A DNA stretch of 64,000 nucleotides. Source: Hyphomicrobiales bacterium (lineage in GTDB: Bacteria > Pseudomonadota > Alphaproteobacteria > Rhizobiales > Xanthobacteraceae). Of this stretch, positions 52,235 to 62,938 are shown piece by piece (within the stretch, counting starts at the first letter, position 1; each line of letters starts with the position of its first letter). The notes beneath the pieces are model-generated. The model saw only the letters and a list, made by a program, of their open reading frames with translations, ran no database searches and was not told the origin of the DNA. The stretch covers positions 17,509 through 81,508 of the forward strand of contig JAFKKM010000026.1 in the NCBI GenBank assembly GCA_017305555.1, written 5' to 3'. A program made the position numbers and the translations under genes.

Positions 52235-52889
52235 AACCGCGTCCCTTCCCGCGCGTAGTGGCCGCAAGGCCGAGAAACTCAGCCGCGCCGAACGCAACGA
52301 GGAAACCCGGCAGCGGCTGTTCGACGCCGCCACGAAAGTCGTCGGCCAATACGGCTATGCCGAAGCCTCCGTCGCACGCATCACCGAACTCGCCGGCGTC
52401 GCGCAGGGTACGTTCTACAATCACTTCGAGAACCGGCAGGAGTTGCTGGATCAGTTGTTGCCGACCATCGGCATCGACATGGTGCATTTCATCCGCGACC
52501 GCGCCGGGCCGAACATGCCCGCCGCCGAGCGTGAACTGGCGGGTTTTCGCGCGTTCTTCGAATTCGTGCATCGCGTACCGGAATTCCAGCGCATCCTCAA
52601 CGAGGCGGAATTCTTTGCGCCCAAAGGCTACCAGAAGCATCTCGACAACGTCGCCACCGCCTTTATCCGCATTTTCAAGCGTGCCCGCAGCGACGGCGAC
52701 ATCGTCGATTACAGCGACGAGGAATTCGAGGCAATCGTCCACATGTTCATGGGCGCGCGCGGCTATCTCAGTCGCCGTTATGCCTCCGGCAGCGACACGG
52801 CCTCGGTGCCGGACGATGTCATCACTGCCTATCAGAAACTGATCACGCGCGGATTGTTCAAGCCGGCGAACCGGACGGAAAAATCATGA
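52227..52889 (+). CDS. TetR-family transcription regulator
   Basis: 220 aa. After a basic tail, the helix-turn-helix (about residues 25-72) reads T-R-Q-R-L-F-D-A-A-T-K-V-V... V-A-R-I-T-E-L-A-G-V-A-Q-G-T-F-Y-N-H-F, the classic TetR pattern. The C-terminal ligand domain is divergent, as usual. It is sandwiched by overlaps with the ligase (eight bases) and the SDR (four bases), so it is cotranscribed with its presumed targets. It may also control the divergent transporter operon. Confidence 0.92.
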   Translation: MARTASLPARSGRKAEKLSRAERNEETRQRLFDAATKVVGQYGYAEASVARITELAGVAQGTFYNHFENRQELLDQLLPTIGIDMVHFIRDRAGPNMPAAERELAGFRAFFEFVHRVPEFQRILNEAEFFAPKGYQKHLDNVATAFIRIFKRARSDGDIVDYSDEEFEAIVHMFMGARGYLSRRYASGSDTASVPDDVITAYQKLITRGLFKPANRTEKS

Positions 52890-53683
52890 TCAAGGACGGC
52901 ATCATTCTTGTCACCGGCGGCAGTCGCGGCATCGGCGCGGCCAGCGCGATCATGCTGGCCGAGCGCGGCCATCGCGTGGTGGTGACCGACATCAAACCGG
53001 AGCGACCGACTGACGCGCCTGCTTCAGTCATCGTCTGGCCCGACTGCTTCGACGTGGCGCGCGAAGACATTGTCAGCGCCGGCGTCGAGGCGATCGAAAA
53101 GACGCACGGCCCGATCACCGGCCTCGTCAATGCCGCCGGCGTGTTCGGCAAGATGCACAGCCTCGACCGTATCCGCATGGAGAACTGGGATCGCGAGGTC
53201 AACATCGACCTGCGCGGTACGTTTCTGGTGGCACGCACGGTCGGCGTGCGCATGGCCGCGCGCAAGCACGGCGCCATCGTCAACGTCGCGTCCGTCGCCG
53301 GCATGACGTCGGGGCCGATCCACGCCTATACCGCCGCCAAGGCCGGCGTCATTCAACTGACGCTGTCGATGGCCGGCGAATGGGGCCGCGCCGGCGTGCG
53401 CGTCAATGCCGTTTCGCCCGGCTTTACCCGCACCGTGGCGTTGCAGGCCGGCATCGATTCCGGCGCGATGAGCGAGGAACGCCTGACGCGCAACGCCGCG
53501 ATGGGGCGATTGGTGCAACCATCCGAAGTGGCGGAAGCCATTGTCTGGCTGCTCAGCCCGATGAGCAGCGCCATCACCGGCGTCAATCTTCCGGTCGACG
53601 CCGGCTTCCTCGCCGGCTCGACCTGGGATTCCTACTGGGGCCTGCCGAACAGCGACGGCAAGATTCATGGCAAGACCCGATAG
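52886..53683 (+). CDS. Short-chain dehydrogenase/reductase preceding the Baeyer-Villiger enzyme
   Basis: 265 aa, ATG in an ATGA overlap with tetR. T-G-G-S-R-G-I-G (residues 10-17), N-A-A-G-V, catalytic serine in N-V-A-S-V-A-G-M, and Y-T-A-A-K. The C-terminal G-V-N-L-P-V-D-A-G-F-L-A-G-S-T-W block is shared with the SDR in the transporter operon. It may oxidise a secondary alcohol to the ketone used by the following monooxygenase; that is inference. Confidence 0.85.
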   Translation: MIKDGIILVTGGSRGIGAASAIMLAERGHRVVVTDIKPERPTDAPASVIVWPDCFDVAREDIVSAGVEAIEKTHGPITGLVNAAGVFGKMHSLDRIRMENWDREVNIDLRGTFLVARTVGVRMAARKHGAIVNVASVAGMTSGPIHAYTAAKAGVIQLTLSMAGEWGRAGVRVNAVSPGFTRTVALQAGIDSGAMSEERLTRNAAMGRLVQPSEVAEAIVWLLSPMSSAITGVNLPVDAGFLAGSTWDSYWGLPNSDGKIHGKTR

Positions 53684-53731
53684 TCCACCCCGCTCTCCCG
53701 ACGCGCACAAGACAAAGCGAGGCATCCGCTT

Positions 53732-55639
53732 ATGAACATCGCCACGACGCCGAAAGAGTTCGACCTTCCCTCCGCTCTCGAGCAGGCCGACATTCGCGTG
53801 CTGCTGATGGTACTGGTCCACATGACCGGCGACCTGCGCTGGCTGGAGCCACCTTACGCGCCGCGCCGCGATGTGCGGCTGATCCCCGATCCGCGCGCCG
53901 GACTGTCGGACGAGATTCAGGCGGACATCCGCAAGGCGGCACTGAAAGTCCTCAGCGGTAACGCCAAGCCGGTCATCACTGATCCCGGCAACGACCTGAT
54001 GCAGCGGATGATGAGCGCGACGCTGGGCGAGAAGGTCGCGCCGGAATACGCGCCGCTGATGCGCGAGGAAATGGGCCTGATCGAACGCCACGCCAAGTGG
54101 AGCGCGCAACCGCCCGCCGACAAGATCGAGGAGCGTCACGTCCTGATCGTTGGTGCGGGTGTCTGCGCCATCGCGCTCGGCGTCGGGCTCAACCGGCTCG
54201 GCATTCCCTACACCATCGTCGACAAGGAAGGCGAGATCGGCGGCACCTGGTACGTCAACCGCTATCCCGGCTGCGGCGTCGATACGCCGAACCACTCCTA
54301 TTCCTATTCGTTCGGGCCACGCAATCGCTGGACCCGCTACTTCTCGCAGCAGCAGGAAATCCACGATTACCTGCGAGCGACCGCCGACCGCTTCGGTGTT
54401 CGCGAGCATGTTCGGCTCAAGACGCGCCTCACCTCGTCGCGCTGGGACGAGACGACCAAGCGCTGGATCTCGACACTGCAAACCCCGGACGGCCTGCAGC
54501 AGGTATCGTCCGCGATCCTGGTCAGCGCTATCGGCCAGTTGAACGATCCGTCGATGGCACCGTTCAAAGGTGCCGACGATTTCGCCGGGACCATTTTCCA
54601 TTCGGCGCGGTGGCCGGAGGACCTCGACATCAAGGGCAAGCGCGTGGCGGTGATCGGCACCGGCGCGACCGCGATGCAACTGGTGCCGAGCATCGCCGAT
54701 CAGGTCGGCTCGGTCACAGTCTATCAGCGCACCGCGCAGTGGTCGCGGCCGGTCGCAGGCTATTCCGATAACATCACCGACGGCGCGCAGTGGCTGCTGG
54801 AACGTGTGCCCTATTACGCCGAATGGTATCGCTTCAACATGTTCTGGCGCTACGGCGACGGCCTACTGCCGTTCCTGCGCAAAGACCCAAGCTGGCCGTA
54901 TCCCGACCGCGCGGTGAATGCCGGCAACGACCGGCACCGCGAGGAGTTGACCGAGTTCATCCTGTCCGAACTGGAAGGCCGCCCCGACCTGATCGCGAAG
55001 TGCGTGCCGACCTATCCGCCCTACGGCAAGCGCATCCTGCTCGATAACAACTGGTTCCGCACGCTGCGCAAGCCGAACGTCGATCTCGTTACCGAAAAGA
55101 TCGATCACATCGCACGCGACGGCATCGTCACCGCCGACGGCAAGATGCATCCCGCCGACGTGATCGTCGTGTCCACCGGCTTCAAGGTCAACGAGATGGC
55201 CGCCAAGCTCAACATCACCGGCCGCGACGGTAAGAACCTCCGTGACGTCTGGGCGGGCGAGAACCCCACCGCGCATCTCGGCCTCACCGTGCCGGATTTC
55301 CCTAACCTGTTCGTGATGCTCGGCCCCAACACCGGCCCGGCGCACGGCGGCAGCGTGATCTTCCAGGCCGAATGTCAATCGCGCTACATCACCGCGTGCC
55401 TCGTGGAGATGATCGAGAAGAACATCGCCGCCATCGACGTTCGCCCGGAGGTGAAGGACGCTTACGTGGAAAAGGTCGACGCCGAACACGAGCAGATGAT
55501 CTGGACCCATCCCGGCATGACGACCTATTACCGCAACAGCCAGGGCCGGGTGTTCTCGGCGATGCCGTGGCGCTTCGTCGACTACTGGCAGATGACCCAC
55601 GATCCCGATCTGCGCGACTATCGCGTCACCACCGCATGA
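53732..55639 (+). CDS. Baeyer-Villiger monooxygenase, 4-hydroxyacetophenone-monooxygenase-like
   Basis: 635-aa FAD/NADPH enzyme that inserts oxygen next to a ketone, giving an ester or lactone. The type I fingerprint F-A-G-T-I-F-H-S-A-R-W-P is at about residues 284-295, between two Rossmann motifs (G-A-G-V-C-A-I-A-L-G near 142 and G-T-G-A-T-A-M-Q near 309). The first Rossmann motif has A in place of the third glycine. An N-terminal domain of about 130 residues (D-I-R-V-L-L-M-V-L-V-H-M-T-G-D-L) is specific to the HAPMO group, so an aryl or cyclic ketone is likely. G-G-T-W-Y-V-N-R-Y-P-G is also standard. Starts 48 bp after the SDR. Confidence 0.92.
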   Translation: MNIATTPKEFDLPSALEQADIRVLLMVLVHMTGDLRWLEPPYAPRRDVRLIPDPRAGLSDEIQADIRKAALKVLSGNAKPVITDPGNDLMQRMMSATLGEKVAPEYAPLMREEMGLIERHAKWSAQPPADKIEERHVLIVGAGVCAIALGVGLNRLGIPYTIVDKEGEIGGTWYVNRYPGCGVDTPNHSYSYSFGPRNRWTRYFSQQQEIHDYLRATADRFGVREHVRLKTRLTSSRWDETTKRWISTLQTPDGLQQVSSAILVSAIGQLNDPSMAPFKGADDFAGTIFHSARWPEDLDIKGKRVAVIGTGATAMQLVPSIADQVGSVTVYQRTAQWSRPVAGYSDNITDGAQWLLERVPYYAEWYRFNMFWRYGDGLLPFLRKDPSWPYPDRAVNAGNDRHREELTEFILSELEGRPDLIAKCVPTYPPYGKRILLDNNWFRTLRKPNVDLVTEKIDHIARDGIVTADGKMHPADVIVVSTGFKVNEMAAKLNITGRDGKNLRDVWAGENPTAHLGLTVPDFPNLFVMLGPNTGPAHGGSVIFQAECQSRYITACLVEMIEKNIAAIDVRPEVKDAYVEKVDAEHEQMIWTHPGMTTYYRNSQGRVFSAMPWRFVDYWQMTHDPDLRDYRVTTA

Positions 55640-55651
55640 AATGAACGAGCC

Positions 55652-56281
55652 ATGACGAAACCACGCGTCCGCATCTACACCGACTACAAGAGTCCCTACG
55701 CCTACGTCGCCAACAAGCCGCTGTTCGCGCTGGAACAGGACTACGACGTCGAACTCGAGTGGATGCCCTACACACTACGCGTCGCGGAGTTTATGGGTAC
55801 GGTCGAGGAGCGCACCCCGCACTTCTGGCGCAAGGTGCGCTACGCCTACATGGACGCGCGCCGCTACGCCAACGCGCAGGGCCTGACCATGAAGGGGCCA
55901 CGGCGAATTTACGACGCGTTCTATTCCAGCGCCGGGATGCTGTTCGCACAGCGCAACGGCATCTTCCGCGCCTATCACGACACCGTTTTCAGCCGCTTCT
56001 GGAATCACGATCTCGAAATCGACGAACTGGCCGACATCAGCGGCGTGATCACCTCCGTTGGCGGATCGGCGCGGGATTTCGAGGCCTATGTCCACGGCCC
56101 GGCGCGCGCGGAGCACGACCGCCTGATCACCGAAGCGGAAGAGCTCGGCGTGTTCGGCGTGCCGACCATGGTATTCAACGGCGAACTGTTCTGGGGCGGC
56201 GACCGCATCGGTCTCCTGATCGAACGCATCAAGGATCCGGACTCGATCAAGACCGCGCTGGGCAGCCGACATCGCGCATAA
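55652..56281 (+). CDS. DsbA-fold oxidoreductase/isomerase, HCCA-isomerase (GST-kappa) type
   Basis: 209 aa, no signal peptide. Y-K-S-P-Y-A-Y at residues 12-18 has the catalytic serine position of 2-hydroxychromene-2-carboxylate isomerase, and G-V-F-G-V-P-T-M-V-F-N-G-E-L-F-W-G-G-D-R (about 166-185) is the family C-terminal block. No C-x-x-C, so it is not a thiol oxidase. HCCA isomerase acts in naphthalene breakdown with glutathione; a related ring isomerisation may occur here. It is 12 bp after the monooxygenase and last in the operon. Confidence 0.85.
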   Translation: MTKPRVRIYTDYKSPYAYVANKPLFALEQDYDVELEWMPYTLRVAEFMGTVEERTPHFWRKVRYAYMDARRYANAQGLTMKGPRRIYDAFYSSAGMLFAQRNGIFRAYHDTVFSRFWNHDLEIDELADISGVITSVGGSARDFEAYVHGPARAEHDRLITEAEELGVFGVPTMVFNGELFWGGDRIGLLIERIKDPDSIKTALGSRHRA

Positions 56282-56307
56282 TTGTCTGACAAACCGAATC
56301 CCATCTC

Positions 56308-56397
56308 CGTCATGGCCGGGCTCGTCCCGGCCATCCACGTCTAGGCTTCGCCATAAAGAGTAAGGCGTGGATGGCCGGAATAAATCCGGCCATGACG
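56308..56397. repeat. Family C palindromic repeat, copy 2
   Basis: A 90-bp near-palindrome between convergent genes. Arms CATGGCCGGGCTCGTCCCGG and GGATGGCCGGAATAAATCCG with CATCCACG/GCGTGGATG inside, as in copy 1. It could act as a bidirectional terminator structure. Confidence 0.8.
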
Positions 56398-56457
56398 CGC
56401 TGTAGGCGGAGGACGCTGAATCACCACGCCCTTCGCACTCTCAGTAAATCAGCGTCC

Positions 56458-58266
56458 TCAACTCAAGTGATGCCGCTCCTGCAAGCCGTAGACCGGTGTG
56501 GGAATGCCTTCCATCCGTGCTTTCAGTTGCAGCGAGAGATACTGCGAATAGTGCCGCGACTGATGCAGGTTACCGCCGTGGAACCAGAGCGCCTCCTGTT
56601 GCGTCGGCTTCCACATGTTGCGCTGCTCGCCTTCCCACGGACCAGGGTCCTTGGTGGTGTTCGAGCCCAGACCCCAGACCTTGCCGACCTTGTCGGCAAC
56701 GTCCTTCGAGATCAGGTCGGCCGCCCAGCCGTTCATCGAGCCGTAGCCGGTCGCGTAGACGACAAGGTCTGCCGGCAGCTCGGTGCCGTCAACGAACTTC
56801 ACGCCGGTCTCGGTCAATTCCTGCACCGCCGCGCCCTTGCCGCTCTTGAGCTTGATCGAACCGTCGATGACGAGATCACAGGCGCCGACGTCGATGTAAT
56901 AGCCAGAGCCGCGGCGCAGGTACTTCATGAACAAGCCGGAGCCGTCGTCGCCCCAGTCGTGCATGAAACCGACCTTCTCCAGCGCATCATAGAAGCCCTT
57001 GTCGCGCTCGTGCATCTGTTGATAGAGCGGGATCTGGAATTCGTGCATGATCTTGTAGGGCAGCGAGGCGAAGATCAGGTCGGCCTTGCGCGTGGTCATG
57101 CCGTTCTGGACCGCCTGCTCCGAATAGAGCGCGCCGAGCCCGATATCCATCAGCGTGTCGGACTTCACGATATGGGTGGACGAGCGCTGCACCATGGTGA
57201 CGTCCGCGCCGCCTTCCCACAACGCCGCGCAGATGTCGTGCGCGGAATTGTTCGAGCCGATCACCACCACCTTCTTGCCGCGATAATTCTCCGGTCCCGG
57301 ATGGGTCGAGGAATGCTGCTGCTCGCCCTTGAAGATGTCCTGGCCTTTATACTTCGGCCAGTTGGCCTTGCCGGACATGCCGGTGGCGAGCACGAGTTGC
57401 TTTGGCTTTAGCGTGATCTCCTTGCCGTCGCGCTCGACAACGACGATCCACTCCTTGGCCTTCTCGTCATACTTGGCGGACTTCGCCGTGGTGGAGCTCC
57501 AGTAGTTCAGCTCCATCACCTTGGTGTACATCTCGAGCCAATCGCCCACCTTGTCCTTCGGCGCGAAGACCGGCCAGTTCTTCGGGAAGTCGATATAGGG
57601 CAAGTGGTCGTACCAGACCGGATCGTGCAGGCAGAGCGACTTGTAGCGCTTGCGCCATGAATCGCCGGCGCGATCGTTCTTTTCGATGATGATGGTTGGC
57701 ACGCCGAGCTGGCGCAGCCGCGCGCCGAGCGCGATCCCGCCCTGCCCACCGCCGATGATCAGCGCGTAAGGCTGCTTGGTGATACCCAGTTCGGCTGTCT
57801 CTTGCTCACGCTCTTCCTTCCAGCTCTTGCGGTCCTTGCCGTGGCCGTGCTTGGCGCCGAGCGGACGGGTGAAGCCGGACTTCTCTTCGTGGCCCTTGAG
57901 TTCGCTCATGGTGGTGAGCAGTGTCCAGATGCACCCTTCTTTCAAACGCAGATGGCCAAAGCCGCGCGCGACATCTGTTTCGAATTGAATCCAGGCCTCA
58001 GTGATGCCGTCGGTTTCGGTGGCGTCCTCGCCGTCGGCAATGCGCCAGTTCGACGGCTTGGTGTCGACAAGCCGCGCCTTCAGCATGTCGCGAACCTGAT
58101 CCTGGCCTTCCATGGTTTTGATGTTCCAAGTGAAGGTGACGAGATCGCGCCAGTAGCAATCGGTCTGAAACAATGCGACGGCGCGGTCGATGTCGCCTAA
58201 CGACAACGCATCGTCGAGCGCGTTGAGTAGCGTAGTCACGCGTCCGTTCGGAGCCTTCTCGAGCAT
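56458..58266 (-). CDS. Flavin-containing monooxygenase with N-terminal NTF2-like domain
   Basis: 602 aa from ATG 58266 (GGGAGG upstream); a frame reaching 58515 runs across the promoter and is not used. Residues 1-130 look like a SnoaL/NTF2 domain (D-A-L-S-L-G-D-I-D-R-A-V-A-L-F... C-Y-W-R-D-L). The FMO part has G-G-G-Q-G-G-I-A-L-G (FAD, about 165-175), G-D-S-W-R-K-R-Y, and a second site G-S-N-N-S-A-H-D. It lacks a clear Baeyer-Villiger fingerprint. Function unknown; hydroxylation or ketone oxidation is possible. It has a sigma-54 promoter and a divergent activator. Confidence 0.87.
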   Translation of the reverse strand: MLEKAPNGRVTTLLNALDDALSLGDIDRAVALFQTDCYWRDLVTFTWNIKTMEGQDQVRDMLKARLVDTKPSNWRIADGEDATETDGITEAWIQFETDVARGFGHLRLKEGCIWTLLTTMSELKGHEEKSGFTRPLGAKHGHGKDRKSWKEEREQETAELGITKQPYALIIGGGQGGIALGARLRQLGVPTIIIEKNDRAGDSWRKRYKSLCLHDPVWYDHLPYIDFPKNWPVFAPKDKVGDWLEMYTKVMELNYWSSTTAKSAKYDEKAKEWIVVVERDGKEITLKPKQLVLATGMSGKANWPKYKGQDIFKGEQQHSSTHPGPENYRGKKVVVIGSNNSAHDICAALWEGGADVTMVQRSSTHIVKSDTLMDIGLGALYSEQAVQNGMTTRKADLIFASLPYKIMHEFQIPLYQQMHERDKGFYDALEKVGFMHDWGDDGSGLFMKYLRRGSGYYIDVGACDLVIDGSIKLKSGKGAAVQELTETGVKFVDGTELPADLVVYATGYGSMNGWAADLISKDVADKVGKVWGLGSNTTKDPGPWEGEQRNMWKPTQQEALWFHGGNLHQSRHYSQYLSLQLKARMEGIPTPVYGLQERHHLS

Positions 58267-58360
58267 GTGATCCTCCCTTTGTGCCGCCCGCGAGCCTACG
58301 CCCGTTTTTCCGGTTGCGACGTGATAATGTCGAGGTCGTATGTGCCTCTGCGCCGATGTC

Positions 58361-58376
58361 AGCAAAGACCGTGCCA
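58361..58376 (-). promoter_or_regulatory. Sigma-54 promoter of the flavin monooxygenase gene
   Basis: On the minus strand TGGCAC-GGTCT-TTGCT fits the -24/-12 consensus exactly, with ten bases between GG and GC. Transcription would start near 58350, giving a leader of about 85 nt. The divergent gene encodes a sigma-54 activator. Confidence 0.85.
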
Positions 58377-58451
58377 TTGCCGTAATCATCGGATTCTCAC
58401 GGGAAATCCGCGTGTTAGAGGCAACGTCGTAACGCGTGCACCACGGCGCGA

Positions 58452-58475
58452 TGCAACAGGTGTTGCACGCAACAC
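58452..58475. promoter_or_regulatory. Upstream activating sequence: overlapping palindromes
   Basis: TGCAACAGGTGTTGCA (58452-58467) and GTGTTGCACGCAACAC (58460-58475) are perfect palindromes sharing one arm, so three half-sites TGTTGC lie in a row. They are about 76-115 bp upstream of the -24 box, the usual place for a sigma-54 activator, and 80 bp before the activator gene. Confidence 0.75.
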
Positions 58476-58555
58476 TTCTTGATCGGCGCCGCATTCCGGG
58501 TGACACTCCACGCAACCAGAAAAGATGCGGGACAACATCCAGGAGACATGCTGCC

Positions 58556-60511
<1,956 letters not shown>

Positions 60512-60518
60512 ACATCGC

Positions 60519-60602
60519 CGTCATTGCGAGCGAAGCGAAGCAATCCAGGAGGCCACAACGTGAGGACTGGATTGCTTCGTCGCTACGCTCCTCGCAATGA
60601 CG
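60519..60602. repeat. Family B palindromic repeat, copy 5
   Basis: An 84-bp copy 8 bp after the activator stop, with centre GAGGCCACAACGTGAGGACT most like copy 4. It lies between convergent ends of the activator and BadH-like genes. Confidence 0.85.
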
Positions 60603-60666
60603 GGGTAGGCTCTGTTTCATAAGTCGAATGCTATCTGGTTCTGATGGAAACAGAACCAGACGAGTT

Positions 60667-61434
60667 TTACCCGTTCATCGTCAGACCGCCAGACACGCTG
60701 ATCACCTGCCCGGTAATGAAATTGGCGTCGTCGCTCGACAGGAACGCGATCATTCCAGGAATGTCGTCAGGCTGCCCGAGCCGCTTGAGCGGGATCGCCC
60801 GCTTCAGGCCCTCGTAGATCTTCTGGCCGAACTCGCCATCGCCGACGAAGGAGCGCAGCAGCGCGGTGTCGGTCGGACCGGGGCACACAGCGTTAACGCG
60901 GATATTGTCGCGGGCATATTCGCGCGCGATCGTCTTGGAGAAGGAAATCAGGCCGCCCTTGCAGGCCGAATAGACCGACTCGCCGGACGAGCCAACGCGG
61001 CCGGCATCCGACGCAACGTTGACGATCTTGCCGCCGCCGCTTGCAATCATGTGCGGCATCGCAGCCTTGTGGAGGTTCAGCGGACCACGCAGGTTGATCG
61101 CGATGATCTTGTCCCACAGATCCGGATCGGTCTGAAGGAACGGCTTGGCGATATCCCAGCCGGCGTTGTTGACCAGGATGTCGAGCTTTCCGAACTTGGC
61201 GACACCGCGATCCACAGCCTCCTTGACCGCCGCGTAATCGGCGATGTCCACCGCCAGCGGATAGAGCCGCGTTTCATCCGCCCCCAGATCGGTGGCTAGC
61301 CCCTTCAGTGCGTCCGCGTTGATATCCATCGCGAGAATATGGACGCCCTCGTCAAGGAAACGCCGGCAAATCTCGCGCCCGATTCCGCCGGCCGCGCCGG
61401 TGACGATGGCAACGCGGTTCTCCAGACCTCTCAT
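60667..61434 (-). CDS. BadH-like short-chain dehydrogenase (2-hydroxycyclohexanecarboxyl-CoA dehydrogenase type)
   Basis: 255 aa from ATG 61434 (GGAG nine bases upstream). T-G-A-A-G-G-I-G (about residues 13-20), N-N-A-G-W-D-I-A-K-P-F, the block N-V-A-S-D-A-G-R-V-G-S-S-G-E-S-V-Y-S-A-C-K-G-G (serine, tyrosine, lysine) and the ending F-I-T-G-Q-V-I-S-V-S-G-G-L-T-M-N-G are what I remember of Rhodopseudomonas BadH, which oxidises 2-hydroxycyclohexanecarboxyl-CoA in alicyclic-acid breakdown. No other bad genes are adjacent, so a related hydroxyacyl-CoA is possible. Confidence 0.82.
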   Translation of the reverse strand: MRGLENRVAIVTGAAGGIGREICRRFLDEGVHILAMDINADALKGLATDLGADETRLYPLAVDIADYAAVKEAVDRGVAKFGKLDILVNNAGWDIAKPFLQTDPDLWDKIIAINLRGPLNLHKAAMPHMIASGGGKIVNVASDAGRVGSSGESVYSACKGGLISFSKTIAREYARDNIRVNAVCPGPTDTALLRSFVGDGEFGQKIYEGLKRAIPLKRLGQPDDIPGMIAFLSSDDANFITGQVISVSGGLTMNG

Positions 61435-61765
61435 ACTTGCTGCTCCAGTTTTGAACTCTCGCTCATCCAAATCGTATTCGCCTCGCCCGCGCCGTGGCGA
61501 TCGGCGCGAACGCAGACGGTACCCGACGGCCGGCGCTGACCTTGTTGATGAATCCCGTTTCAGTCAACAGCGGTTCCTTTCCCTGCCAAAGCTCCCGGCT
61601 AACCGGTCAATCCGAGGAAAGCCCGCCGGCAATCTGCCGAACGCCTGCGCGAAGACATCCCTCCGGCGGTATTGTCGGCCTTGATTGCAGTCGCCACGGG
61701 AAGCCCGTATTCTCCCCACAAAGACTTCGGTGTCGCCTGACATGACGTCACAGGGAGGAGAGAGC
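61435..61765. other. Divergent non-coding region before the FIST sensor gene
   Basis: 331 bp without a credible gene. An in-frame ATG at 61742 and earlier starts for the sensor lack a ribosome-binding site. The only structure I see is GTTGA/TCAAC arms 15 bp apart near 61544-61568, too loose to name. Promoters are unassigned. Confidence 0.4.
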
Positions 61766-62938
61766 GTGGGTCGAGCCGAGAGCCGGTTCAGCGACGAGTC
61801 CGGGGTTGCGATCGCGCAGGCGAAAGCCGCCGAGGCGCCCGCCGCCGCCGCTGAACTGGCCGCGCAACTACCGACGGACGGCCTGGCGATGATCCTGGTT
61901 TTCGCTTCGCCGGCCTACGATCCGCATCGATTCTCCGCCGAACTTGCCAAGGTTTTTGGCGATATCCCGATCTTCGGCTGCACCACCGCCGGAGAGCTGA
62001 CGCCGGACGGCTGGGGCGACAACAGCGTCGTCGCGCTCGGCTTCAGTGCACAGGATTTCACCATCGCCGCCCGCCCGTTTCTCGACCTCACCAACTTCCG
62101 TATCGAGGATGGCCGGCGGATCGGCAACGAGTTGCGGAACGAACTGGCGCGCAGCGGCGGCGACGAGGCGAAAGGAAAGTCCTTCGGCCTGCTGTTGATC
62201 GACGGGCTTTGCCAGCGCGAAGAAACGGTCATGTCGTCGATCTACGCCTCGCTCGACGATATCCCGGTGGTCGGCGGCTCGGCAGGCGACGGGCTGCGCT
62301 TCGAGAAAACGTGGGTGTTCTATGGCGGCGAGGCCCACACCGACGCGGCGATCCTGATCCTGCTCAAGACATCGCTGCCGTTCCGCCTGTTCAAGTGCGA
62401 TAATTTCGAACCCTCCGCCACCAAGATGGTGGTGACCGAGGCCGACATCGAACGGCGCATCGTCAAGGAGATCAATGCGGAGCCGGCGGCGGAGGAATAT
62501 TCCCGCGCGGTCGGCATCATGGACACCAAGCTCGATATGTTCTCGTTCGCGTCGCATCCGGTGCTGGTGCGCGCCGGCGGCGCCTACTACGCGCGGTCGA
62601 TCCAGCAGGTGAATCCGGACGGCTCGCTGAACTTCTTCTGCGCCATCGACGAAGGCATGGTGCTAACCGTCGCCAACGCCCGTAACCCGGTCGGCGTTAC
62701 CAAGGAGCTGTTCGAGGAAACCCGCGCCGAAATGGGCGACGTGTCGCTATATCTCGGCTTCGAGTGTGTGTTTCGTCGGCTCGATGCCGAGCAGCATCAA
62801 TTCGCCCGCGACATCTCGCAGCTCTATCGCGACAACCATGTCGTCGGCTTCCATACCTACGGCGAGCAGTATCGCTCGATGCACGTCAACCAGACGCTCA
62901 CCGGCGTCGCCATCGGCAAAAGGCCGGCAACCCCATGA
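61766..62938 (+). CDS. FIST-domain sensor protein (NosP-like)
   Basis: 390 aa from GTG 61766, chosen because a strong GGGAGGAG ends five to six bases upstream; ATG 61742 has none. FIST-N covers about residues 35-225 (F-G-C-T-T-A-G-E-L-T near 80; V-V-G-G-S-A-G-D near 172), FIST-C about 230-380 (H-P-V-L-V-R, then G-F-H-T-Y-G-E-Q near the end). No transmembrane helix, so cytoplasmic. Some FIST proteins (NosP) bind haem and sense nitric oxide, signalling to a kinase in the same operon. The gene overlaps a histidine kinase gene by four bases, the same layout. Amino-acid sensing is the other proposal for FIST domains. Confidence 0.88.
   Translation: MGRAESRFSDESGVAIAQAKAAEAPAAAAELAAQLPTDGLAMILVFASPAYDPHRFSAELAKVFGDIPIFGCTTAGELTPDGWGDNSVVALGFSAQDFTIAARPFLDLTNFRIEDGRRIGNELRNELARSGGDEAKGKSFGLLLIDGLCQREETVMSSIYASLDDIPVVGGSAGDGLRFEKTWVFYGGEAHTDAAILILLKTSLPFRLFKCDNFEPSATKMVVTEADIERRIVKEINAEPAAEEYSRAVGIMDTKLDMFSFASHPVLVRAGGAYYARSIQQVNPDGSLNFFCAIDEGMVLTVANARNPVGVTKELFEETRAEMGDVSLYLGFECVFRRLDAEQHQFARDISQLYRDNHVVGFHTYGEQYRSMHVNQTLTGVAIGKRPATP

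Noticed and set aside
53024..54679. 551-codon minus-strand frame
   Set aside because: Antisense to the SDR and Baeyer-Villiger genes, spanning both; no motif.
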